Assembly: GCA_022708385.1 (NCBI GenBank)
Contig: JAKIYU010000203.1
Span: 1-5,081, forward strand
DNA from: Bacteroidota bacterium
GTDB taxonomy: Bacteria; Bacteroidota; Bacteroidia; Bacteroidales; PXBB01
DNA: 5,081 nt
Direction: 5' to 3'
The notes beneath the pieces were generated by a model, which was not told the DNA's origin, made no database searches, and saw nothing but the letters and a program-made list of their open reading frames with translations. This document shows, piece by piece, positions 1 through 5,081 of this stretch. A program made the position numbers and the translations under genes. Position 1 is the first letter of the stretch. Each line of letters starts with the position of its first letter.

Positions 1-634
1 CATCTGTGTCGTTGTCGGCTACGGGAACGGAATACCAGTAACCCTTTGCGGTAACCCTGTCGGGAGCAATACCTTTTTTTAGCAGGAAATTACGCACGGC
101 ATTTGCCCTGTCCTGCGATAGTTTTTTATTCAGTTCCTCCCCCCCTACATTATCGGTGTGGCCAGATATCTCAATGACCAGGGTTTCTTTGAACTTCATT
201 ACCTCATAGAGGTCGTTGAGGGCTTTGTTGGATTCGGGCTTCAGTGTGGCTTTACCTGTGTCGAAAAAGACATTCTCGAGCACATAAGTTTTGGGCAATT
301 CAAGTTGTATGCTTATGTCGGACACAATCTTCCCCGGACTGGCAGGTATTTCGAGGTTCGAATATTCCTGGTCGGAAGTGTATTCGCGGTACATAATCTT
401 ATAGGTGTCGCCCTTGGGTACTGTAAGGGAAAACTTACCCTCAGCATCGGATACTCCCTTGTAGTTCACACCTGTTTTTTGCGCTATAAAAAGTATGATA
501 TCCCCTTTGCGGGGCTTCTTGTTAAAATCGGTCACCTTTACATTCAGCAAAGCTTCATTATCGCCCGGTGTGATGGTCTGTGAAAAAATAGCTGTGCTGA
601 TAAACAATAAACAATAAGTAATTATACCTTTCAT
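1..634 (-). CDS. OmpA-family outer membrane/peptidoglycan-anchoring protein, C-terminus cut off by the window edge
   Basis: The frame starts with ATG at 632-634 and stays open for 211 codons to the left edge. Residues 1-19 (MKGIITYCLLFISTAIFSQ) form a signal peptide with no lipobox cysteine. Residues about 28-110 look like a carboxypeptidase-regulatory-like beta-sandwich: V-K-V-T-D, a YKGVSDAEGKFSL stretch, then PKGDTYKI. Residues about 116-211 are an OmpA C-terminal domain: VFFDTGKATLKPES at 122-135, then GHTDNVGGEELNKKLSQDRA at 158-177. D161 and R176 sit 15 residues apart, the spacing of the diaminopimelate-binding Asp and Arg of known OmpA domains, and GYWYSVPVADNDT follows near the end. 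The likely role, inferred from the family, is a periplasmic domain that tethers the outer membrane to peptidoglycan. Only a short stretch, probably including the usual NRRVE motif, should be missing. It is divergent from the glucosaminidase gene. A run of seven Gs encodes part of the HTDNVGGEE motif but the frame is intact. No Shine-Dalgarno is visible, which is normal for this phylum. Confidence 0.93.
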   Translation of the reverse strand, partial: MKGIITYCLLFISTAIFSQTITPGDNEALLNVKVTDFNKKPRKGDIILFIAQKTGVNYKGVSDAEGKFSLTVPKGDTYKIMYREYTSDQEYSNLEIPASPGKIVSDISIQLELPKTYVLENVFFDTGKATLKPESNKALNDLYEVMKFKETLVIEISGHTDNVGGEELNKKLSQDRANAVRNFLLKKGIAPDRVTAKGYWYSVPVADNDTD

Positions 635-648
635 GAATAAAAAGATTT

Positions 649-656
649 TATTTTTG
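649..656 (+). promoter_or_regulatory. Candidate Bacteroidetes -7 promoter box for the glucosaminidase gene
   Basis: TATTTTTG matches the Bacteroidetes -7 consensus TAnnTTTG at every fixed position. It lies 33 nt before the ATG at 690, which would leave a leader of roughly 25-30 nt. A clear -33 TTTG at the expected distance is not visible (only CTTTC near 628-632), so this is a partial match in AT-rich sequence. The box lies inside the 55-bp divergent region. On the opposite strand, TAATTTTA at 663-670 is a weaker candidate for the OmpA-family gene. Confidence 0.35.
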
Positions 657-677
657 TGCATTTAAAATTAACGAAAT

Positions 678-683
678 AAAGGA
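678..683 (+). promoter_or_regulatory. Possible ribosome binding site (AAAGGA)
   Basis: AAAGGA ends six bases before the ATG at 690 and is the only Shine-Dalgarno-like sequence before a gene start in this window. It supports the ATG at 690 over later starts. Genes in this phylum often do without such a site, so the match may be incidental. Confidence 0.35.
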
Positions 684-689
684 TAAAAG

Positions 690-1649
690 ATGTATTCTTT
701 GGTAAAAAAATTTTTATTTGGTAATATTTTTTTCATTTTAATCCCTTTCATCAACGCTCAGGTAAAGCCCAATCTAACAATTGAGCAATATATCGAATTA
801 TATAAGAATACAGCTATTGAACACATGAAACAATACCACATTCCTGCCAGTATCAAGCTGGCTCAGGGCATACTCGAATCCTCATGGGGTAACAGCGAGT
901 TAGCTTATTTGGCGAATAATCACTTTGGCATTAAGTGTCACAAAGACTGGATTGGCGAAACCTTTTACAAAGATGATGATACTAAAAACGAATGTTTTCG
1001 CAAATACAAACATGCCGAAGAATCTTATACTGACCACTCGCTTTTTTTAACTACCCGAAACAGGTATGCTAAATTGTTTGAATTAGAGATTACCGATTAC
1101 AAGGGCTGGGCAAAAGAGCTGAAAGAAGCCGGATATGCCACCAACCCGAAATACCCCGAACTGCTTACCAACCTCATTGAAAAGTACAACCTCAATCGTT
1201 TTGATACCGTGAGTGTTGTGCTTGCCGATATTAGACCCGGCAAAAAGCCTGTAGCCGACACCAGCCATGTTGTTGTTAACCGACCTGTAAATCAGGTTAA
1301 AAGGCAGGTATTGCTCAACAACCGTGTAAAATACATCCTGGCCCGCAAAGGCGACACATTTCAAGGACTGGCAAAAGAACTACAAATGGGTTCATGGCAG
1401 TTGTGCCGCTACAACGAAACAAGTAAAAACACCAGCCTTAAAGAAGGACAGATTGTTTACCTGCAGCCCAAGCGCCGTCGTTCTTTCGAATATAAGGAAC
1501 ATATTGTTAAAGAAGGTGAAACACTTTATGAACTATCGCAAAAATACGGCATCAAAACAAGGCATCTGCTAAGGCTCAATCCCGAAATAAGTCCTGATGG
1601 GGACATTGAAAACGGACAACGTATCAGATTGCAGAAGGAGAGGAAATGA
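690..1649 (+). CDS. Secreted GH73-type glucosaminidase with two LysM domains (peptidoglycan hydrolase)
   Basis: This 319-residue protein starts with a signal peptide (residues 1-24: KK, then a hydrophobic core, ending INAQ). Residues about 28-170 are a glucosaminidase (GH73/FlgJ-like) domain. It shows IPASIKLAQGILESSWGNSE at 51-70, with E63 as the likely catalytic acid, then NNHFGIKC at 76-83 and the YATNPKYPELL motif at 149-159 typical of the family. A Val/Pro/Lys-rich linker (about 174-212) leads to LysM1 (about 214-260, YILARKGDTFQGLAKEL) and LysM2 (about 268-315, HIVKEGETLYELSQKYGI, ending NGQRIRLQ). LysM domains bind the GlcNAc of peptidoglycan, so the enzyme probably cuts the beta-1,4 glycan chain in the periplasm during growth, division or daughter-cell separation. 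This is a family-based inference. The gene is monocistronic, diverges from the OmpA-family gene and converges on the OsmC gene. Start support: signal peptide right after the ATG, an AAAGGA site, and a -7 box upstream. The exact bond cleaved (glucosaminidase or muramidase) cannot be read from the sequence. Confidence 0.93.
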   Translation: MYSLVKKFLFGNIFFILIPFINAQVKPNLTIEQYIELYKNTAIEHMKQYHIPASIKLAQGILESSWGNSELAYLANNHFGIKCHKDWIGETFYKDDDTKNECFRKYKHAEESYTDHSLFLTTRNRYAKLFELEITDYKGWAKELKEAGYATNPKYPELLTNLIEKYNLNRFDTVSVVLADIRPGKKPVADTSHVVVNRPVNQVKRQVLLNNRVKYILARKGDTFQGLAKELQMGSWQLCRYNETSKNTSLKEGQIVYLQPKRRRSFEYKEHIVKEGETLYELSQKYGIKTRHLLRLNPEISPDGDIENGQRIRLQKERK

Positions 1650-1718
1650 GGCATGGGAAAAGGCTGAAAAATTATTAAAAAATATCGAATGACGATTAGC
1701 GAAGGAAGAAGTAGGAAA

Positions 1719-1741
1719 GGGCAATCCCGAAGGGATGACAT
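1719..1741. repeat. Small palindromic element, copy 1 (GGG-CCC-GAA-GGG-GACAT)
   Basis: ATCCC (1724-1728), GAA loop (1729-1731), GGGAT (1732-1736) form a perfect 5-bp stem, followed by GACAT (1737-1741). An upstream GGG (1719-1721) could pair with the same CCC arm instead. A second element 50 bases on has the same layout with a different stem sequence but the same loop and tail. Possible roles are a REP-like dispersed repeat or a transcript-end stabilising hairpin between the convergent genes; the sequence alone does not decide. Confidence 0.55.
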
Positions 1742-1762
1742 TATTAAAAAGCAATAAGCAAC

Positions 1763-1791
1763 GGGTGTTATAAACCCTGAAAGGGTGACAT
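1763..1791. repeat. Small palindromic element, copy 2 (GGGT-ACCCT-GAA-AGGGT-GACAT)
   Basis: ACCCT (1774-1778), GAA loop (1779-1781), AGGGT (1782-1786) form a perfect 5-bp stem, followed by GACAT (1787-1791). Against copy 1 the loop and tail are identical, while the stem differs on both arms in a way that keeps pairing. An upstream GGGT (1763-1766) can compete for ACCC. A degenerate half copy (AAAGGG then ATATCA, 1807-1818) follows. Confidence 0.55.
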
Positions 1792-1875
1792 CAGCGTATA
1801 ACTTACAAAGGGATATCAAAAGAATGTCTCAACTCCGGAATTCAGTGAGTTTCGGTTCTAACCTGTCTCTCGGGT

Positions 1876-2265
1876 TTACACAGCCACAATCCTGATTTCG
1901 GGTGCGTGCTGCAGGTGTTTTTTTACAGTGCAAGCATTAGCTGAATTGAGAAGGGCCTCCCTGTATTTTTCGGGGAATCCCTCAGGCAGTTTCACTTCAA
2001 TATCAATACCGCTGATACGGTGTTCTTCCCTGTTGAAGTTCAGTTTCTGCACGATGCTGATACCGCTGGCATCCAGCCCGCGCTGATTGCAAAACGACTG
2101 GATGTAAAACCCTGCGCAAGTACCGATAGACGCCAGAAATAAGTCGAAGGGAGACGGGGCGGAATTTTCGCCACCCGCCTGAACGGGTTGGTCGGTATTT
2201 ATGGTAAAACCTTTGTATTCCGCACTGACTTTGGTGTTTCCGTTAAGTTTAATGATAATATCCAT
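1876..2265 (-). CDS. OsmC-family redox/peroxidase-like protein
   Basis: A complete 129-residue protein, close to the usual OsmC-like length, with no signal peptide, so cytoplasmic. The N-terminal half gives beta strands and the glycine-rich GGENSAPSPFDLFLASIGTC (31-50), the family signature, with C50 at the start of the central helix. The second conserved cysteine is C112 in ANACTVKKHL (109-118). In characterised OsmC/Ohr proteins this pair reduces organic or inorganic hydroperoxides through a disulfide. An extra cysteine (C59) lies on the same helix. The subgroup resembles general OsmC-like proteins more than Ohr, so the substrate is unknown and peroxidase activity is an inference. It is the last gene of the minus-strand cluster, starting 15 bp after the thioesterase stop, which suggests co-transcription. 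The ATG at 2265 lacks a Shine-Dalgarno, and the reading frame leaves no other good start before the conserved region. Confidence 0.9.
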   Translation of the reverse strand: MDIIIKLNGNTKVSAEYKGFTINTDQPVQAGGENSAPSPFDLFLASIGTCAGFYIQSFCNQRGLDASGISIVQKLNFNREEHRISGIDIEVKLPEGFPEKYREALLNSANACTVKKHLQHAPEIRIVAV

Positions 2266-2271
2266 AAGGGT

Positions 2272-2285
2272 AATAATTAATTATT
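2272..2285. repeat. Perfect 14-bp AT-only palindrome at the thioesterase/OsmC junction
   Basis: AATAATTAATTATT equals its own reverse complement. It fills most of the 15-bp gap before the OsmC start and includes the thioesterase TAA stop. It could be an operator-like site, but AT-only palindromes of this kind arise easily in AT-rich gaps, so function is doubtful. Confidence 0.3.
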
Positions 2286-2715
2286 TTTCAAGTGTAACCT
2301 GTAATTCATCTGCTTTGTTTTTAATAAGCTCAATGAACCACTGGGGCGCCCGCATGGGCTTATAGGTAATGCTGTTGATAAAGGCCAGAGTGGTCTCGCC
2401 CACATTAAGCAGCTGGTTGGTATCGTCGTTATAAATCTCGTACTGAAAGGTCATACGCGTGTTGGGTAACTTATGCAGCATGGTAACAATGCGGAGCACA
2501 TCATCGTAACGGGCAGGCTTGAGATACCTGATGCTCATTTCGACCATAGGCATCATGCAGCCCTTTGCTTCCATATCCTTATAACTCACGCCCAGTCCGC
2601 GCATCATCTCTGTACGCGCGACTTCGAAATACGAGGCATAATTGCCGTAATACACGAACCCCATCTGGTCTGTTTCGGCATAGCGAACTCTTATTTTGGC
2701 AACTGTCAAATACAT
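2281..2715 (-). CDS. Hotdog-fold acyl-CoA thioesterase, YbgC/FadM (4-hydroxybenzoyl-CoA thioesterase) type
   Basis: From the ATG at 2715 the protein has 144 residues, the normal family length. It opens with a beta strand (LTVAKIRVRYAETDQMG), and the signature is RYAETDQMGFVYYGNYASYF at 11-30, with D16 as the likely catalytic aspartate, then FEVARTEMMRGLG starting at 30. Later strands include MVEMSIRYLKPARYDD and TRMTFQYEIY. These enzymes hydrolyse acyl-CoA thioesters in the cytoplasm; the acyl group cannot be told from the sequence. An in-frame ATG at 2751 would add 12 residues (MVLNYYINFALI) and overlap the amylase gene by 23 bp. The shorter start is preferred because it begins just before the conserved fold and leaves a 13-bp gap after the amylase stop. 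A TAnnTTTG box lies only 8 bases upstream. The gene sits between the amylase and OsmC genes in an apparent operon. Confidence 0.9.
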   Translation of the reverse strand: MYLTVAKIRVRYAETDQMGFVYYGNYASYFEVARTEMMRGLGVSYKDMEAKGCMMPMVEMSIRYLKPARYDDVLRIVTMLHKLPNTRMTFQYEIYNDDTNQLLNVGETTLAFINSITYKPMRAPQWFIELIKNKADELQVTLEK

Positions 2716-2723
2716 AATTAGTG

Positions 2724-2731
2724 CAAAGTTA
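2724..2731 (-). promoter_or_regulatory. -7-like box (TAACTTTG) immediately before the thioesterase start
   Basis: Read on the minus strand, TAACTTTG fits TAnnTTTG fully and overlaps the amylase TAA stop. Transcription from it would begin only a few bases before the ATG at 2715, giving a nearly leaderless message. No TTTG is found at the proper -33 distance (one lies only 11 bases upstream), so it may be chance. Confidence 0.22.
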
Positions 2732-5081
2732 ATGTAATAATTCAAAACCACAGGGGCCTACAGTCATTTCAATTTGATTGCCTTTTTGAATACAACGGCT
2801 ACCGAAGACGGGGCTAAGCGACTTGTCCTTAAGGCAAGCGGGAAGCGTCAAAGTTATTTCCTTTGCTTGTATGTCCTTATTAAAAACAACAAGAACACCT
2901 TCGTTAAAATAGGCACGTGCAAAGGCAAGTGTTTTTTCATCAAACTTAACCCATTCAAAATGACCATAAAGAAGGGCCATGCTACTACGCCGGAAATGAA
3001 TAAGCCGGCTTACGGTTTCCTGCAACTTTTTCTGATGCTTGTTTAGGTTTGTAAATCTCATCATCCTGCGGTTGTCGGGGTCATCGGCACCAGCCATGCC
3101 AATTTCGTCGCCATAATAAATAACAGGTATTCCGGGTATGGTCAAGTTAAACGCCATAAACTGGGCCATTTTAGTATAACCAACGGTATCTGTAATTTCA
3201 ATTTTTCTTTTCCATGCAGCTTCTTTGGCATTTTCATCGAACCGCAAATCGCCACTGGCGAGCGAAGTAAAACGAGGTAGATCATGATTGCCTGTGATGG
3301 TACCCATAAGATTGTGGTAACCATAATATTTCAGTGACTGAGAAAGAGAGCGGAACAGCCTTGTAAAGGGCTCATTGTTCTGTGCAAAAACAGCGCGGGC
3401 ATCGAAATAGAGGTTAAAGTCGAACTGACCATCCAAAAGGCCATTACCTACATAAGAGCCTATTAACTCTCTGCTGCCAAAGGTTTCCCCTATCTGCAAC
3501 ACATTTTTGTTCTGAGGCACCACAACCTCTTTCTTAAGCCTCAAAGTCATAGCACGCCAGAACTCGGTGGGTATATGCTTTGTAGCATCGTGCCGGAAAC
3601 CATCGAGGTCGTATTTAAGGAGCCAGTACAGGCCTATGGCTGTAACAGTATCGATGACTTCCTTTTTTGTAAAATCGAAGCTGGGTAAAAATCTGTCGAA
3701 CCAGGTGGTAAGGCGATGTTCGTCCCATTTACGTATATTAAGACCGTCTTCCAGTTCAAGTTTGGTAGCCCACTGCGGGTTTTCTTTGATGATGGGGTTA
3801 TCTTCATGCACATGATTGGCTACAAAATCAAGGATGACGTTTATCTTTTTCTTATGAGCGGTTTCGACCAGCTCTTTAAGGCATTTTTCGGAGCCGAGGC
3901 GGTAGTCGATATGTGTTGAATTTACAGGCCAGTAGCCATGGTAGCCCGAAAATTTGCGGTGGGGCTCGGGAAATTCGTTGTAGGCTTTAAGCGGGTTTTG
4001 CATAAGCGGCGACAACCAGATGGCTGAAATGCCAAGGCTATCGAAATAACCTTCGTTCAATTTTTTGATGACGCCAATCAGGTCGCCTCCCATGTAGTTG
4101 GCCAGAGGCGCCACATCGGCATCCCTTACAGGTTCGTTGTTGTCGGGATCACCATCATAAAACCTGTCGGTGAGGAGGAAGTAAAGCACCTGAGTTTCTT
4201 TTTGCGTTCTGCAGAGTAAAGCAGGGTTGGTAATAACTTTACCTTTAGAGAGGGGGATAAGCATGTCGTTACCTTTGCCGGAAGCATTTTCTGCATAAAC
4301 GCGAATATTTGAATATTCCATAGCATAAGCTTCATGAGGAATTGCAATGCTAATTCCTTCTGCTGTTCTTTTCACAAATTGTTTTTCAAGCTGAAAGTTC
4401 TCCCAGAGCACATAAAAAGCGGTTACTTCGTTTTTAAATAACACCTCTAGCGAATCCTCTGTCAATTTTCCGGTTCGTAAAAGCGGTGGCGGTAAAGTAT
4501 CGGGCAGATTGATTTTCAGAACAGAATTAAAACCACCCATGTTATTACTTACAGTGTCAGTATTGTTTCTGTCAATCATCCATGTATCATCGTTTACAAT
4601 AAGGTACTGATAGATTCCAGGCTCGAGCATAAGGGTGGTTTGCCAAATACCAGCTTTTTGTGTTAAAGGTGTCAGAACGGGATTCCAATTATTGAAATCT
4701 CCTGCCAGGGCTACTTTGGAATACGTTTTACCCAATGTATTATAGGTATAAGTATATTTCATCTTGTCCGATCTCTCGAGCAATACAGTATAGCGGTCGC
4801 CTTGCACCCACAGGTTCATGAGCGAGTAATAAGGCAGGGCCTCATTGCCACAACTCAGGAGAATCGTTCCGGGCACCTCTGGGACTTTTATGGCGTTAAT
4901 TCCCCTGCTGAATGTAACCGAATCAATGTTTTCGGTATTCATCACATAGTCCTGCAAAAAAATGCGTGTGGTGTCGGGGTTAAGCCGGACAGGTTTAACA
5001 AGGCCGTAAATAGCAGGATGGAGAGGATAAACGGGAGCCGGTTCAGGTTTATGACAGGTGGTAAGTAAAACTGGAAATAGA
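2729..5081 (-). CDS. Alpha-amylase family (GH13) lipoprotein with CBM48-like domain; start codon lies beyond the window edge
   Basis: The frame is open from the right edge to the TAA at 2729-2731, giving 783 visible residues. The first visible residues, LFPVLLTTC, end a lipoprotein signal peptide (lipobox LTTC, Cys codon 5054-5056). Numbering from that Cys as 1 (775 residues): an N-terminal beta region (1-98); a CBM48/glycogen-binding-like domain (about 99-164, GDFNNW at 119-124, PGIYQY at 146-151); another beta region (about 190-280); the GH13 barrel (about 290-690); and a C-terminal beta domain. Catalytic motifs are complete: DFVANH (410-415), GFRHDATKH (486-494, nucleophile D490), GETFG with acid/base E524, and GNHD with D592. 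Also seen are TDRF, GGDL, GYHGYWPV and YYGDEIGM followed by PDNRR. It should hydrolyse alpha-1,4-glucans or maltodextrins at the cell envelope; neopullulanase or cyclomaltodextrinase activity is possible. The residues after the Cys (HKPEPAP) lack the acidic surface-export signal, so periplasmic facing is plausible. A TTG at 4957 is internal, not the start. It is the first visible gene of the minus-strand cluster. Confidence 0.93.
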   Translation of the reverse strand, partial: LFPVLLTTCHKPEPAPVYPLHPAIYGLVKPVRLNPDTTRIFLQDYVMNTENIDSVTFSRGINAIKVPEVPGTILLSCGNEALPYYSLMNLWVQGDRYTVLLERSDKMKYTYTYNTLGKTYSKVALAGDFNNWNPVLTPLTQKAGIWQTTLMLEPGIYQYLIVNDDTWMIDRNNTDTVSNNMGGFNSVLKINLPDTLPPPLLRTGKLTEDSLEVLFKNEVTAFYVLWENFQLEKQFVKRTAEGISIAIPHEAYAMEYSNIRVYAENASGKGNDMLIPLSKGKVITNPALLCRTQKETQVLYFLLTDRFYDGDPDNNEPVRDADVAPLANYMGGDLIGVIKKLNEGYFDSLGISAIWLSPLMQNPLKAYNEFPEPHRKFSGYHGYWPVNSTHIDYRLGSEKCLKELVETAHKKKINVILDFVANHVHEDNPIIKENPQWATKLELEDGLNIRKWDEHRLTTWFDRFLPSFDFTKKEVIDTVTAIGLYWLLKYDLDGFRHDATKHIPTEFWRAMTLRLKKEVVVPQNKNVLQIGETFGSRELIGSYVGNGLLDGQFDFNLYFDARAVFAQNNEPFTRLFRSLSQSLKYYGYHNLMGTITGNHDLPRFTSLASGDLRFDENAKEAAWKRKIEITDTVGYTKMAQFMAFNLTIPGIPVIYYGDEIGMAGADDPDNRRMMRFTNLNKHQKKLQETVSRLIHFRRSSMALLYGHFEWVKFDEKTLAFARAYFNEGVLVVFNKDIQAKEITLTLPACLKDKSLSPVFGSRCIQKGNQIEMTVGPCGFELLH

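Larger units (their letters stand above)
1650..1875. other. Non-coding gap between convergent genes, with small hairpin elements
   Basis: These 226 bases separate the plus-strand glucosaminidase from the minus-strand OsmC gene. I see no credible gene on either strand; open frames here are low-complexity antisense continuations without family features. The left part is A-rich (to about 1690). The centre carries the two hairpin elements listed separately. The right part holds weak inverted repeats: AACTC/GAGTT around an 11-base loop (about 1830-1850) and TAACC/GGTTA-like arms (about 1859-1877). None is followed by a T run, so no classical intrinsic terminator is evident for either gene. Confidence 0.7.

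Noticed and set aside
158..583. Plus-strand open frame of 141 codons
   Set aside because: It lies antisense inside the OmpA-family gene, whose minus-strand frame carries a signal peptide and the full OmpA binding motif.
1083..1364. Minus-strand open frame of 93 codons
   Set aside because: It is antisense to the glucosaminidase gene and its translation shows no family features.
1719..1791. CRISPR-like array
   Set aside because: There are only two short palindromic elements with differing stems and no regular repeat-spacer pattern or cas gene.
1526..1819. Minus-strand open frames across the glucosaminidase 3' end and the convergent gap
   Set aside because: They overlap the LysM2 coding region in antisense, have low-complexity Phe/Ser/Leu-rich translations and run through the hairpin elements.
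1826..1877. Intrinsic terminator for the OsmC operon
   Set aside because: The AACTC/GAGTT and TAACC/GGTTA arms give weak stems with long loops, and neither is followed by a run of Ts on the minus strand.
2473..3046. Plus-strand open frames opposite the thioesterase and the amylase C-terminus
   Set aside because: These are shadows of two well-supported minus-strand genes and show no recognisable domain.
4955..4957. TTG as the amylase start codon
   Set aside because: The frame continues upstream to a signal peptide and lipobox, and homologues of this type carry conserved sequence before this position as far as I can recall.
4802..5068. Plus-strand open frame of 88 codons at the right edge
   Set aside because: It is antisense to the amylase N-terminal region, whose frame is open to the window edge and encodes a lipobox.

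Overview
The window looks like an ordinary piece of chromosome from a member of the Bacteroidetes (Bacteroidota). This rests on the moderate GC with AT-rich intergenic gaps, the near absence of Shine-Dalgarno sequences, secreted proteins whose signal peptides end in SQ or AQ, TAnnTTTG-type -7 promoter boxes, and five gene products that all resemble Bacteroidetes families. No tRNA, rRNA, CRISPR array, transposase or phage gene was found.

Layout. (1) Positions 1-634, minus strand: the 5' part of an OmpA-family envelope protein with a signal peptide, a carboxypeptidase-regulatory-like beta domain and a peptidoglycan-binding OmpA domain; its last residues lie beyond the left edge. (2) A 55-bp divergent promoter region (635-689). 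(3) Positions 690-1649, plus strand: a secreted GH73-type glucosaminidase with two C-terminal LysM domains. (4) Positions 1650-1875: a non-coding gap between convergent genes, holding two short GGG...CCC-GAA-GGG...GACAT elements whose stems differ by compensatory changes. (5) Positions 1876-5081, minus strand: an apparent three-gene operon, in transcription order an alpha-amylase family (GH13) lipoprotein with a CBM48-like domain, a YbgC/FadM-like hotdog acyl-CoA thioesterase, and an OsmC-family redox protein, with gaps of 13 and 15 bp.

How they fit together. The first two genes form a divergent cell-wall pair: one anchors the outer membrane to peptidoglycan and the other cuts peptidoglycan. 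The amylase handles alpha-glucans outside the cytoplasm. The thioesterase and OsmC protein are cytoplasmic and have no obvious metabolic link to it, so co-transcription may be only loosely functional.

Main points of value: the amylase reading frame continues upstream of its apparent TTG start (4957) to a lipobox (cysteine codon at 5054-5056), so its true start is just outside the window; the thioesterase most likely starts at 2715; the left-edge OmpA gene is intact in frame across a run of seven Gs; and the paired hairpin elements at 1719-1791 are the only structure not explained by genes. I see no convincing evidence of a new multi-gene system here.
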